Source: Tannerellaceae bacterium
Lineage (GTDB): Bacteria; Bacteroidota; Bacteroidia; Bacteroidales; Tannerellaceae
Reading direction: 5' to 3'
DNA length: 37,061 bases
NCBI GenBank assembly: GCA_021204405.1
Contig: JAJPZJ010000096.1
Location: 1-37,061 of the forward strand
In this document: in pieces, positions 18,480 to 28,308 of the stretch
Numbering within the stretch: position 1 is the stretch's first letter
Layout of the letters: each line of letters opens with the position of its first letter
Position numbers and translations under genes: made by a program
Notes under the pieces: generated by a model
The model's input: the letters and a program-made list of their open reading frames with translations, nothing else
What the model was told of the DNA's origin: nothing
The model's database searches: none

Positions 18480-19349
18480 ATGAGTAAGTATTATTACCTG
18501 GTTGCCGGACTTCCTAATATTGCACTGGGCGATAGCAAGCTGACTTATACAATTACAGACTTCAGGAGAGAACTGGACGGGGTATTATCATCGGGAGACC
18601 AAAAACTGATCGATCTCTTTTTTCTTAAATTTGATAATGCAAACCTGCTTACACAACTACAGTGGCCGGATCGCGACAGCGACGAGCGGGGTACTATTAC
18701 CAATGAAGAATTACAAGACCTGGTCAAACTGGTAAAAGACGATGATAATCCGCCGGCTAATACGTTGATACCTCCTTACTTTACCGATTTCCTGCGTAGT
18801 TATTTTGCGAATGAGGGAGCCGCAGAAGGAAGTACCGTTTCATGGGAAGATCGTCTGGCAACACACTATTATGCGTATGCCATGAAAAGCGGTAACGAAT
18901 TTGTGTCGTCCTGGTTTGAACTGAACCTCAATATTAATAATATATTGACAGCCTATACCTGCCGTAAATACAACCTGGATAAAGCAGACTATATTATAGG
19001 TGATAATGAAATTGCAGAAGCCGTACGTTTATCCAATACCCGTGACTTCGGGCTGGGGGATACCCTCGATTACCTGCCTGCCCTTCAGCGCATAGCCGAA
19101 GAGCCTAACCTGGTGGAGCGCGAGAAGAAACTCGATCTGCTGAAATGGGAATGGCTGGACGAATATACTTTTTTCAAGCCGTTTGATGTCGAGAGTGTAT
19201 TTGCATACCTGCTTAAACTCGAAATGATCGAACGATGGCTTACTCTTGATAAAGAAACCGGCGAACAGACCTTCCGGGAGATTGTCGGGTCTATGAAAAA
19301 AGGCAGCAAAAACGTACTGGAAGAATTTAAAAGAAACAATAATAAATAA
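18480..19349 (+). CDS. DUF2764 protein, V-ATPase associated
   Basis: A 289-residue protein of the DUF2764 family, encoded between subunits E and A as in other Bacteroidales V-ATPase operons. It begins YYYLVAGLPNI, is acidic and predicted all-helical, and has no signal peptide or membrane segment. Position and an overall helical build suggest that it replaces the missing subunit C/d (AC39-like), which links the rotor ring to the central stalk; this is inference, since no sequence motif proves it. The frame is intact, with 1 bp to subunit E and 2 bp to subunit A. Confidence 0.82.
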   Translation: MSKYYYLVAGLPNIALGDSKLTYTITDFRRELDGVLSSGDQKLIDLFFLKFDNANLLTQLQWPDRDSDERGTITNEELQDLVKLVKDDDNPPANTLIPPYFTDFLRSYFANEGAAEGSTVSWEDRLATHYYAYAMKSGNEFVSSWFELNLNINNILTAYTCRKYNLDKADYIIGDNEIAEAVRLSNTRDFGLGDTLDYLPALQRIAEEPNLVEREKKLDLLKWEWLDEYTFFKPFDVESVFAYLLKLEMIERWLTLDKETGEQTFREIVGSMKKGSKNVLEEFKRNNNK

Positions 19350-19351
19350 TT

Positions 19352-21109
19352 ATGGCTACAAAAGGATTTGTAAAAGGGATCGTTTCCAACCTTGTAACCG
19401 TTGAGGTGGATGGACCGGTTTCCCAGAGCGAAATTTGTTACATATCCGTAGGCGGCGTTAAGCTGATGGCGGAGGTAATCAAAGTAATAGGAAAAGAGGC
19501 CTTTGTACAGGTATTTGAAAGCACCCGTGGGATGCGGGTAGGCGATGAAGCTGTATTCGAAGGCCACATGCTTGAGGTAGCACTGGGTCCGGGTATGTTA
19601 TCACGTAACTACGACGGATTGCAGAATGACCTTGATAAAATGGATGGGATCTTCCTGCAAAGGGGAGATTATACGTATGCCCTGAACACGGAGAAACAAT
19701 GGGATTTTACTCCTATCGCCAAGCCTGGCGACAAAGTGGCTGCCGCAGACTGGCTGGGTGAAGTAGATGAAAACTACCAGCCCCATAAAATTATGGTTCC
19801 TTTCGTACTGGAAGGTACCTATACGGTTAAAAGCGTGGTATCGGCCGGTAAATATACCATTAACGATACGGTCGCTGTCATAACCGATGAGGCGGGTAAC
19901 GATATAAATGTGACGATGGTGCAACGGTGGCCGGTTAAGAAAGCGGTTACCTGTTATAAAGAGAAACCACGTCCTTTCAAATTACTGGAAACAGGGGTTC
20001 GTACGATTGATACGATCAACCCGATTGTAGAAGGGGGTACCGGGTTTATCCCGGGTCCGTTCGGTACCGGTAAAACGGTATTGCAACATGCTATCTCCAA
20101 ACAGGCGGAAGCGGATATTGTAATTATTGCTGCCTGTGGTGAGCGTGCGAATGAGGTAGTGGAAGTGTTTACCGAGTTCCCCGAACTGGTAGACCCGCAT
20201 ACCGGACGCAAACTGATGGAACGTACTATTATCATTGCCAATACCTCTAACATGCCAGTGGCAGCACGTGAGGCTTCGGTATACACGGCGATGACTATTG
20301 CGGAATATTACCGTACGATGGGATTGAAAGTGCTGTTAATGGCCGACTCTACTTCCCGTTGGGCGCAGGCGTTGCGTGAGATGTCAAACCGTTTGGAAGA
20401 GCTGCCCGGACCGGATGCGTTCCCGATGGACCTTTCGGCTATTGTGGCCAACTTCTATGCCCGCGCAGGGTTCGTAAAACTCAACAACGGGACAACCGGT
20501 TCGGTAACCTTTATCGGTACGGTATCGCCGGCCGGTGGTAACCTGAAAGAGCCGGTAACAGAGAATACCAAGAAGGTTGCCCGCTGTTTCTATGCGTTGG
20601 AACAGGAGCGTGCCGACCGTAAACGTTATCCGGCGGTAAACCCGATCGACAGTTATTCGAAATACCTGGAGTATCCTGAATTTGAGGAATATATTGCCGA
20701 GCATGTTTCGCCTAACTGGATTGAAAAGGTAAATGAAGTAAAAACCCGTATGTTGCGTGGTAAAGAGATTGCCGAGCAGATCAATATCCTGGGCGACGAT
20801 GGGGTGCCTGTGGCTTACCACGTTATTTTTTGGAAGTCGGAGCTGATAGACTTTGTGATCCTCCAACAGGATGCGTTCGACGAGATCGATGCGGTAACTC
20901 CCCTGAACCGCCAGGAATTTATGCTGGATAGAATAGTAGATATCTGTCGTGCCGAATTTAATTTCGATACGTTCCAGGAGGTAATGGACTACTTCAAGAA
21001 TATGATCAATATATTCAAACAGATGAACTATTCTGTATTCGAAAGTGAGCAGTTTAAGAAGTTTAATGACCAACTTGACGCTCTGCTGGCAGAACGTATG
21101 GAAAAATAA
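19352..21109 (+). CDS. atpA: V-type ATPase catalytic subunit A
   Basis: The 585-residue catalytic nucleotide-binding subunit. The beta-barrel begins GIVSNLVTVEV, followed by the A-type bulge or non-homologous region (about residues 110-190) that distinguishes V- from F-type subunits. The Walker A loop GPFGTGKT is near residue 235, and the arginine-containing DSTSRWAQALREMS segment is near 334. The C-terminal helical domain is complete. ATP hydrolysis here would drive, or ATP synthesis be driven by, rotation of the D/K rotor. The frame is intact despite several homopolymer runs, including a G5 at 20033-20037. Confidence 0.97.
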   Translation: MATKGFVKGIVSNLVTVEVDGPVSQSEICYISVGGVKLMAEVIKVIGKEAFVQVFESTRGMRVGDEAVFEGHMLEVALGPGMLSRNYDGLQNDLDKMDGIFLQRGDYTYALNTEKQWDFTPIAKPGDKVAAADWLGEVDENYQPHKIMVPFVLEGTYTVKSVVSAGKYTINDTVAVITDEAGNDINVTMVQRWPVKKAVTCYKEKPRPFKLLETGVRTIDTINPIVEGGTGFIPGPFGTGKTVLQHAISKQAEADIVIIAACGERANEVVEVFTEFPELVDPHTGRKLMERTIIIANTSNMPVAAREASVYTAMTIAEYYRTMGLKVLLMADSTSRWAQALREMSNRLEELPGPDAFPMDLSAIVANFYARAGFVKLNNGTTGSVTFIGTVSPAGGNLKEPVTENTKKVARCFYALEQERADRKRYPAVNPIDSYSKYLEYPEFEEYIAEHVSPNWIEKVNEVKTRMLRGKEIAEQINILGDDGVPVAYHVIFWKSELIDFVILQQDAFDEIDAVTPLNRQEFMLDRIVDICRAEFNFDTFQEVMDYFKNMINIFKQMNYSVFESEQFKKFNDQLDALLAERMEK

Positions 21110-21117
21110 GTAAGCAT

Positions 21118-22437
21118 ATGGCAACAAAAGCATTTCAGAAAATATATACGAAAATTACCCAGATCACCAAAGCTACCTGTTCACTGAAGGCAACAGGAGT
21201 AGGGTACGACGAGTTGGCATCGGTAGATGGTAAACTCGCCCAGGTGGTAAAAATTATAGGAGACGAAGTTACGTTGCAGGTGTTCTCGGGTACGGAAGGT
21301 ATCCGTACGAATGCGGAAGTGGTATTCATGGGTAAAGCGCCTACGTTGAAGGTAGGCGACCAGCTGGCCGGACGTTTCTTCAATGCCTATGGCGATCCGA
21401 TCGATGGTGGCCCGACGCCGGAAGGGAAAGAGGTAGAGATCGGTGGCCCGTCGGTAAACCCGGTACGCCGTAAACAGCCTTCCGAACTGATCGCTACCGG
21501 TATTGCGGGCATCGACCTGAACAATACACTGGTAACCGGACAGAAGATCCCGTTCTTTGCCGACCCCGACCAGCCTTTCAACCAGGTAATGGCGATGGTA
21601 GCACTGCGCGCCCAATCGGATAAGATTATTCTGGGAGGTATGGGGATGACCAATGACGACTACCTGTTCTTCAAAAATACCTTTAGTAACGCCGGTGCGC
21701 TCGACCGTATTGTAAGTTTTATCAACACAACGGAAGACCCTTCGGTAGAGCGTATCCTGATCCCGGATATGGCACTTACCGCTGCCGAATATTTTGCAGT
21801 AGAGAAGAATGAAAAGGTATTGGTGCTGCTTACCGATATGACTAACTATGCTGATGCGCTGGCCATCGTATCGAACCGTATGGACCAGATCCCGTCGAAA
21901 GATTCTATGCCCGGTTCGTTGTATTCAGACCTGGCGAAGATTTACGAAAAAGCGGTACAGTTCCCGGCAGGTGGTTCTATTACCATTATTGCAGTAACAA
22001 CCCTTTCGGGTGGAGATATTACGCATGCGGTGCCTGATAATACGGGATATATCACAGAAGGCCAGTTGTACCTGCGCCGCGATAGTGATGTGGGTAAGGT
22101 AATTGTTGACCCATTCCGTAGTTTGTCTCGTTTGAAACAGTTGGTAACCGGTAAGAAAACACGCGAAGACCATCCGCAGGTAATGAATGCCGCCGTTCGC
22201 CTGTATGCCGATGCGGCCAATGCAAAAACCAAGATGGAAAATGGTTTCGACCTGACCGATTACGATAACCGTACGCTTGATTTTGCAAAAGATTATTCTG
22301 AAAAACTACTGGCAATTGATGTCAACCTCAATACGACCGAAATGTTGGATGTGGCCTGGAACCTGTTTGGCCGTTATTTTAAACCAACCGAGGTAAACAT
22401 CAAACAGGAACTGGTAGATAAATACTGGAAAGAATAA
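21118..22437 (+). CDS. atpB: V-type ATPase regulatory subunit B
   Basis: The 439-residue non-catalytic partner of subunit A. It shows ATGIAGIDLNNTLVTGQKIP where the P-loop would be, without the GKT signature, and ends with the conserved region around LKQLVTGKKTREDHPQVM. It forms the hexameric A3B3 head together with subunit A. Eight bases separate it from subunit A. The frame is intact. Confidence 0.96.
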   Translation: MATKAFQKIYTKITQITKATCSLKATGVGYDELASVDGKLAQVVKIIGDEVTLQVFSGTEGIRTNAEVVFMGKAPTLKVGDQLAGRFFNAYGDPIDGGPTPEGKEVEIGGPSVNPVRRKQPSELIATGIAGIDLNNTLVTGQKIPFFADPDQPFNQVMAMVALRAQSDKIILGGMGMTNDDYLFFKNTFSNAGALDRIVSFINTTEDPSVERILIPDMALTAAEYFAVEKNEKVLVLLTDMTNYADALAIVSNRMDQIPSKDSMPGSLYSDLAKIYEKAVQFPAGGSITIIAVTTLSGGDITHAVPDNTGYITEGQLYLRRDSDVGKVIVDPFRSLSRLKQLVTGKKTREDHPQVMNAAVRLYADAANAKTKMENGFDLTDYDNRTLDFAKDYSEKLLAIDVNLNTTEMLDVAWNLFGRYFKPTEVNIKQELVDKYWKE

Positions 22438-22452
22438 TAAGAGTAATAACAT

Positions 22453-23067
22453 ATGGCAATAAAGTTTCAATATAATAAAACATCACTTCAGCAACTGGAA
22501 AAGCAACTGAAGATGCGTGTGCGTTCGCTTCCTACCATTAAGAGTAAGGAGAGCGCACTCCGTATGGAAGTTAAGCGTACCAAGGATGAAGTGAAACGAT
22601 TGGAACTGCAGCTTGAAACGGAAATTCAGAGTTACGAAAATATGGTCGCTTTGTGGAATGAATTTACACCTGAACTGATTGCAGTGAAGGATGTGAGTTT
22701 TTCTACCAAAAAGATCGCCGGTGTACTTACCCCCATCCTGGATGATATCCGGTTTGAGGTAGGTAAGTATAGTTTGTTCAATGCTCCCTCGTGGTTTCCC
22801 GATGGGATCGAACTGTTGAAGAAGCTGGCACATACCGGTATTGAAGCTGAATTTACCAGCCTGAAGCTGGAGTTGTTGGAACATGCCCGGAAGAAAACTA
22901 CTCAGAAGGTGAATCTTTTTGAGAAGGTACAGATCCCGGGATATAGTGATGCGATCCGGAAAGTGAAACGATTTATGGAAGACGAAGAGAGCCTTTCGAA
23001 ATCGTCACAGAAGATCATGCGGGCAAATCAGGAAAAACGTAAGAAAAAAGAGGAGGCTGGAGCATGA
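22453..23067 (+). CDS. atpD: V-type ATPase central-stalk subunit D
   Basis: A 204-residue rotor axle: two long antiparallel helices (about residues 8-75 and 125-195) suited to a coiled coil in the A3B3 bore, with the family segment LPTIKSKESALRMEVKR. Its TGA stop overlaps the ATG of subunit I (ATGA, 23064-23067). The subunit F that normally binds the D foot is not present in this operon. Confidence 0.92.
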   Translation: MAIKFQYNKTSLQQLEKQLKMRVRSLPTIKSKESALRMEVKRTKDEVKRLELQLETEIQSYENMVALWNEFTPELIAVKDVSFSTKKIAGVLTPILDDIRFEVGKYSLFNAPSWFPDGIELLKKLAHTGIEAEFTSLKLELLEHARKKTTQKVNLFEKVQIPGYSDAIRKVKRFMEDEESLSKSSQKIMRANQEKRKKKEEAGA

Positions 23068-24884
23068 TTTCGAAAATGAGTAAATATGCCTTTATGGTAT
23101 ACCATAAGGAGTATAATAGTTTTTTGTCGCAACTGCGCGACCTGGGTGTGGTACATATCCAGGAGTTACGGTCTACTTACGAGAATACGGAACTGCAATT
23201 GATTTTGTCGCAGCGCAAGCGTATTAACCAGGTAATGCGTGATATGAAGAAACTGAACAGCCAGGAAAAGGATGTTCAGCTGGCTCCTGCACGTGCGGTT
23301 ACCAAAGAGGAAGGATTAGGGCTGCTGAAAACGATAGAGGAGTTGCAGGAAAGAAAGTTGCAGCTTCAGACCAGTAAAGCAGCCCTGGATAAAGAGATTG
23401 ATTATATGCAGATATGGGGTAATTTTAATTATACCCATCTAAGCCGTTTGAAACCGGCGGGTTATAAGGTCACTTTCTTCAGTTGTCCGAACTCTAAGTT
23501 TGATCCGGCCTGGATAGACGAGTATAATGTGATTGAGATCAACAATGTACAGTCGGTATCCTATTTTATTACGATCACTCCTAAAGATGTTGTAATTGAT
23601 ATTGATGCCGAACGGCCGAAAATGCCTGAAATGGGCCTGGATGAATTGCAGGCCTCGTATGCGCAGAAAGAGGAACAGGTTGAAGCCATTAACCGGGAAC
23701 TGAAAGCACGTGCCGTAAGCGACTACAATACCTTACAGGCGCTGGATAACCAGTTGCAGGACGAATATAATTTATCCAATGTAATGATCCAGACAGAGGC
23801 ACAGGCCGACGATAAGCTGATGTTACTGGAAGGATGGACGCCTGTGGAGAATGCGCCTGCACTGGAAGCTGCCCTGGATGCGGAAGGCTTCTATTTCCAA
23901 CCTCTGGAGATAGCAGAGGATGATAAAGTGCCTATTCAATTAAAGAATAATAAGTTCTCGCAACTTTACGAGCCGATTACCAAAATGTTTGCGCTTCCTA
24001 AATATACGGAATTTGACCCGACCCCTTTCTTTGCACCCTTTTTCATGCTCTTTTTCGGGCTCTGTTTCGGTGATGGAGGGTATGGTCTGATTATGTTCCT
24101 GGTATGTACTTATTTTAAAATGAAAGTACCTGCGGAGTATAAACCATTTTTGTCGCTGTTCCAATTGTTTGGCTTGTCGGCTGTTGTGGTGGGAACTTTA
24201 ACCGGATCGATCTTTGGTGTAGACCTGGCTACTGTTCCGGCACTGGTTAAAGTAAAAGATTACTTTATCTCAAGCGATAACCTGATGACTATTTCGATTG
24301 TACTGGGTTTAGTGCAGATTATTTTCGGAAAGGTGGTAGCTGCTTTGCAGACTCATTCGCAGAAAGGATTTAAATATAGCCTGGCTTCATTCGGATGGGT
24401 ATTTACCATACTTGCTTTAGTTTGTGCATTTGGTTTACCCGCTTTGGATGTACATTTGCCGGATATGGTTATAACCATTATGTATGCAATCGCAGGTGTG
24501 GGACTGTTAGTTGCCTTATTCTATAATTCGCCGGGAAAGAATATATTTGTCAACCTGGGTTCGGGTTTATGGGCTGCTTATAATAATGCCTCCGGCTTAC
24601 TGGGCGATACCTTATCCTATATCCGTTTGTTTGCCATTGGATTAACCGGTGGTATTTTAGGAGGTGTATTTAATTCGCTTGCTATTGACCTGACAGATGG
24701 GTTACATATTATTCCTAAAGCGATTTGTATGACCCTGATCCTGGTATTCGGGCATTCGCTTAATTTTGCCCTTTGTACAATCAGTTCCCTGGTACACCCT
24801 TTACGCCTGACATTTGTGGAGTACTATAAAAATGCAGAATTTGAAGGAGGAGGAAAAGAGTATACTCCTTTTAAAAAAGCATAA
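23064..24884 (+). CDS. ntpI: V-type ATPase membrane subunit I (a)
   Basis: The 606-residue stator membrane subunit. A cytoplasmic N-terminal domain of about 300 residues includes a coiled coil (residues 60-110). About seven or eight membrane helices follow, from PFFAPFFMLFFGLCFGDGGY onwards. GDTLSYIRLFAIGLTGG carries the conserved Arg that faces the K-ring carboxylate, and LVHPLRLTFVEYYKN is the expected C-terminal motif. It forms the ion half-channels. The start overlaps the subunit D stop. The frame is intact. Confidence 0.95.
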   Translation: MISKMSKYAFMVYHKEYNSFLSQLRDLGVVHIQELRSTYENTELQLILSQRKRINQVMRDMKKLNSQEKDVQLAPARAVTKEEGLGLLKTIEELQERKLQLQTSKAALDKEIDYMQIWGNFNYTHLSRLKPAGYKVTFFSCPNSKFDPAWIDEYNVIEINNVQSVSYFITITPKDVVIDIDAERPKMPEMGLDELQASYAQKEEQVEAINRELKARAVSDYNTLQALDNQLQDEYNLSNVMIQTEAQADDKLMLLEGWTPVENAPALEAALDAEGFYFQPLEIAEDDKVPIQLKNNKFSQLYEPITKMFALPKYTEFDPTPFFAPFFMLFFGLCFGDGGYGLIMFLVCTYFKMKVPAEYKPFLSLFQLFGLSAVVVGTLTGSIFGVDLATVPALVKVKDYFISSDNLMTISIVLGLVQIIFGKVVAALQTHSQKGFKYSLASFGWVFTILALVCAFGLPALDVHLPDMVITIMYAIAGVGLLVALFYNSPGKNIFVNLGSGLWAAYNNASGLLGDTLSYIRLFAIGLTGGILGGVFNSLAIDLTDGLHIIPKAICMTLILVFGHSLNFALCTISSLVHPLRLTFVEYYKNAEFEGGGKEYTPFKKA

Positions 24885-24932
24885 ACATTAATCAGTAATA
24901 AAATCAATAAAACAAAATAATTTAAAACATAA

Positions 24933-25385
<453 letters not shown>

Positions 25386-25413
25386 TGTATTAAATAACGA
25401 TTAATTAATTGAG

Positions 25414-25445
25414 AAAGCCTCCTGTTGTACAGGAGGCTTTTTTTT
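25414..25445 (+). terminator. Intrinsic terminator of the V-ATPase operon
   Basis: Perfect 11-bp stem AAAGCCTCCTG (25414-25424) / CAGGAGGCTTT (25430-25440), five-base loop, uninterrupted T tail to 25445. Confidence 0.92.
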
Positions 25446-25503
25446 GTAAGATCTTTAAATAAACTGATACTTTTAGTTTTTTAACTATAATGATTAGTTG
25501 GTG

Positions 25504-25520
25504 AACTAAAACTTTTAGTT
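25504..25520. promoter_or_regulatory. Candidate BlaI operator
   Basis: Perfect 17-bp dyad AACTAAAA-C-TTTTAGTT, 22 bases upstream of the BlaI-family start, directly before TTTATTTG, a near -7 motif. A second half-like ACTTTTAGTT lies at about 25470. The position fits autorepression by the BlaI protein encoded next. Confidence 0.55.
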
Positions 25521-25542
25521 TATTTGTGAAAATAAAAGCCAT

Positions 25543-25912
25543 ATGAAAAGACTAACATGCAAAGAGGAAGAGATCATGGAATTTTTCTGGCAAAAAGAGG
25601 CTTTGTTTGTAAAAGAATTTTTAGCCTTTTATACGGATCCGAAACCTCATTTCAATACTTTATCTACCACCGTAAGAGGGTTGGAGGAAAAAGGATTTCT
25701 TTCTCATCATACCTTTGGTAATACCTACCAGTATTTTCCTGTCATTTCAAAGGAGGAATATAAAAAAGGCACATTGAAAAATGTGATAGCCCGCTATTTT
25801 AATAACTCTTATCTGGGGGGCAGTCTCTTCCCTTATCGAAGAGGAAGAGATAAGCATTGAAGAACTGAAGAAATTAATAGATGCAATCGATAAAGGGGAG
25901 GGAGGAAAATAA
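25543..25912 (+). pseudogene. BlaI/MecI-family repressor, frameshifted
   Basis: A winged-helix repressor of the BlaI/CopY family, normally inactivated by proteolysis when its M56 partner senses a signal. RLTCKEEEIMEFFWQKEALF opens the DNA-binding domain, and the recognition-helix region contains FNTLSTTVRGLEEKGFL. A G6 run at 25817-25822 has one base too many. Without it the protein continues YLGAVSSLIEEEEISIEELK and ends at 25912, two bases before the M56 start, giving 122 residues. As it stands the dimerisation tail is replaced by a short out-of-frame peptide, though the DNA-binding part would still be made. Confidence 0.87.
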
Positions 25913-25914
25913 CG

Positions 25915-27310
25915 ATGGGTACTTTTATTGCCTATATCATCCAGTCGGCACTTTTTTTGCTGGTATTTTACCTGTTTTATAGCCTGGTATTAAGTAAGGA
26001 AACGTTTCACCGGATAAACCGTTTTGGTTTATTGGGACTGATTGGTTTGTCAGCCGTTTTACCTTTTATCAAACCCTCTTTTTTTGCTGCTCCTACCGTA
26101 CCCAACGCATTGGTTAACCTACCGGATGTAAAGTATATTGAACCCATACAGCCTTTGGCAGAAAATAATACGGATTGGATATGGGTTGTTTTGCTGGCTT
26201 CCTACCTGGCAGGGGTAGTTTTTTTCTTTTGAGGTTTATATATAGCTATGTGTTATTATTCAGATTACTGAAGAGGTGTAATAAGATACAACTCGAAGAT
26301 GGACTGGTATTATTATTATCCGATAGGATGGTAGCTCCCTTTAGCTGGATGAAATATATCGTTATTTCCCGGCAGGATTACGAAGAAAATGGGCGGGAAA
26401 TACTTATCCATGAAAAAGAGCATATCCGTTTAAAACATTCCTATGACCTACTTTTCTTACAGCTTTACCAGGTTATCTATTGGTTTAATCCTGTAGCGTG
26501 GCTCCTGAAAAGGGAATTGCAGATTATCCATGAATATGAGGCCGATGAAAAGGTATTGCAGACAGGCATCGATGCAAAGAAATATCAACTATTATTAATT
26601 AAAAAAGCTGTTGGTTCACAGCGCTTCACTTCTATGACCAACAGCTTTAATCACAGTAAATTAAAAAGCGTATTACTATGATGTTAAAAAGAAAATCTAA
26701 TCCCTGGTTGCGGTTGAAGTACCCGTGTGTACTCCCGCTCAGTGCTGCTATGGTAGCAACATTTGCTTATCCCGGTATCGCCCGTGCTATTACGGATCTA
26801 TCGGCAGTCAAATTTAGTGAAATAATTCCGGTTACGGAAAAAAGTAACCAACATCAGCAGAATAATAAAGAGTTATCCACCGATCCTTCTGCCCGGATAA
26901 TGGACCAACCATTATTCCTTATTGATGAGGTTGAGGCTACACAAGCAGAGGTAGATGTTTTGGATGTAAAGGATATCGTATCGATAGATGTTATAAAAGA
27001 CCAGCCAACCTTATTGCAATATTATAGCCCTTATTATGGAACTAAGGTAAAAAATGGGTTAGTAAAAATAGTGACAAGTAAAGCAATAATTAATCATCCG
27101 AATAATCATGTTTCAAAAATGCCGGATAGGATGGGCATGGGAAAACCTCTGGTGTTATTGGAGGGAAAAGAAATTTCATATGAAAAAATGCAGGAGCTTG
27201 ACAACGAGAAGATCGAGAGTGTAATGGTTTTTACAGCCGATAGTCCGGAAGTAAGGGAATATGGTGAGAAAGCAAAAGATGGATTAGTAAAGATCGTTAT
27301 GAAAAAGTAA
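25915..27310 (+). pseudogene. BlaR1-like M56 membrane metallopeptidase, frameshifted twice
   Basis: The sensor-protease partner of BlaI. Membrane helices occupy residues 1-40 and about 85-115. The gluzincin motif HEKEH is in REILIHEKEHIRLKHS, followed by FNPVAWLLKRELQIIHEYEA, which supplies the third zinc ligand. One T is missing from the run ending near 26225, and one A from the run near 26661; restoring both joins three frames into 465 residues. After the peptidase there is a third membrane segment, then two consecutive TonB-plug-like repeats (PLFLIDEVEAT...GTKVKNGLVKIVTS and PLVLLEGKEIS...GEKAKDGLVKIVMK), as in Bacteroidales members of this family. The stimulus is unknown; beta-lactam sensing is not implied. 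Confidence 0.87.
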
Positions 27311-27327
27311 GGGTTGAAATCATTACA

Positions 27328-27358
27328 GATCAGGATGGATATTTACTCCATCCTGATC
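27328..27358. terminator. Hairpin between convergent genes
   Basis: Perfect 12-bp stem GATCAGGATGGA (27328-27339) / TCCATCCTGATC (27347-27358), seven-base loop. It lies between the M56 gene end and the sigma factor, and overlaps the sigma factor's last codons. It has no T run, so its terminator role is tentative. Confidence 0.45.
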
Positions 27359-27912
27359 TCATCATATAAATTCTTCAAACGTTCCCGCAGGTGTAATACC
27401 GCATATCGTTTTCTGGATATCAGTGTATTTACCGTAATCCCTGTTGATTCGGCAATCTCCTTAAAGGAAAAACCTTCCAGTTCGGTCAGCTCGAATACGC
27501 TTCGTTGCTCAGGAGGTAATTCCTGTAACGCACTTTCCAACTCTTCCCATACCAGTGAGCGTATATACTCATCTTCCGGAGATGCGCCTTCGTCGAAAAA
27601 ATCGGCAAAGGTGAAAGCTTCTTCATCTTCAGAAAGGAAATAGGGCAGGCTATCTTCTGTATGTTTCCTGCTTTTGTCAATAATCTGGTTGCGGGTAACC
27701 GAATATAACCAGGCGGATAATTGCTTGATAGGGTCGGCATTGTTATTCGCTTTTACCAACTGGTAGAAAACGTTCTGTAAGATATCTTCCACATCTTCAT
27801 TGGAAGGAATCCGTTTCTTTATATATCCCCGTAACTGGGCCTGATATTTTTTGAAAACATCAGTGAGGTTCAGGGTGCCGGTCAGCTCTGTAGTACCAGG
27901 CGATTTGTTCAT
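27343..27912 (-). CDS. ECF-type RNA polymerase sigma factor
   Basis: A 189-residue sigma-70 family factor with regions 2 and 4 only. Region 2 lies at about residues 20-85 (EDVEDILQNVFYQLVKANNN, then SAWLYSVTRNQIIDKSR). Region 4 lies at about 125-180 (LPPEQRSVFELTELEGFSFK followed by EIAESTGITVNTLISRKRYA, the helix-turn-helix). Between them is an acidic linker (FLSEDEEAFTFADFFDEG). The frame is intact. It is encoded 12 bp downstream of the His-rich membrane protein, which may act as its partner or regulator; no canonical anti-sigma domain is seen. Confidence 0.92.
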   Translation of the reverse strand: MNKSPGTTELTGTLNLTDVFKKYQAQLRGYIKKRIPSNEDVEDILQNVFYQLVKANNNADPIKQLSAWLYSVTRNQIIDKSRKHTEDSLPYFLSEDEEAFTFADFFDEGASPEDEYIRSLVWEELESALQELPPEQRSVFELTELEGFSFKEIAESTGITVNTLISRKRYAVLHLRERLKNLYDEIRME

Positions 27913-27924
27913 GGATGGGGCAGG

Positions 27925-28308
27925 TTATTGATTTTCAGTCTCCACCGTTTCACTGGTTTCTTTGGCCGGCTGTTTCCATGGGTGGCAGAATCCATGATGG
28001 GTTTCCATATGTTTGCGGATAAAGTTGCGCTTTTCTTCCGGTGACATATCTTTCAGAGACGAGAAAAATTCGTTATGATGATGGTGATGTTTCATCAACC
28101 AACCCGGATGATGTAGTTTAAAACCTCCCAGTAAAATACGTGCTAGCACCAATAAACCTGCCGCCTGCCAGTAAGTAATTACGCTAACACCTGCGAATAA
28201 CGCAGGTAGTAACGCATTCCATAAAAGCATCGTAACGGCTGTGATAGCTGCGAAAGCTACGATAAAAAATAAAAATCCCCAGATAAATTTTGTTCCTCTT
28301 CTAACCAT
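27925..28308 (-). CDS. Small membrane protein with His-rich cytoplasmic segment
   Basis: A 127-residue protein with two predicted membrane helices (about residues 7-30 and 35-61), then a polar tail starting LHHPGWLMKHHHHHN with five consecutive His. The tail contains SSLKDMSPEEKRNFIRKHME and ends in a Thr/Glu-rich stretch. I recognise no enzyme domain. The His cluster suggests metal binding. It is upstream of the sigma factor in the same operon, so a sensor or tether role for that sigma factor is plausible but unproven. The frame is intact. Confidence 0.75.
   Translation of the reverse strand: MVRRGTKFIWGFLFFIVAFAAITAVTMLLWNALLPALFAGVSVITYWQAAGLLVLARILLGGFKLHHPGWLMKHHHHHNEFFSSLKDMSPEEKRNFIRKHMETHHGFCHPWKQPAKETSETVETENQ

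Noticed and set aside
20384..21133. Minus-strand open frame of 249 residues opposite V-ATPase subunit A
   Set aside because: Antisense shadow of a highly conserved gene.
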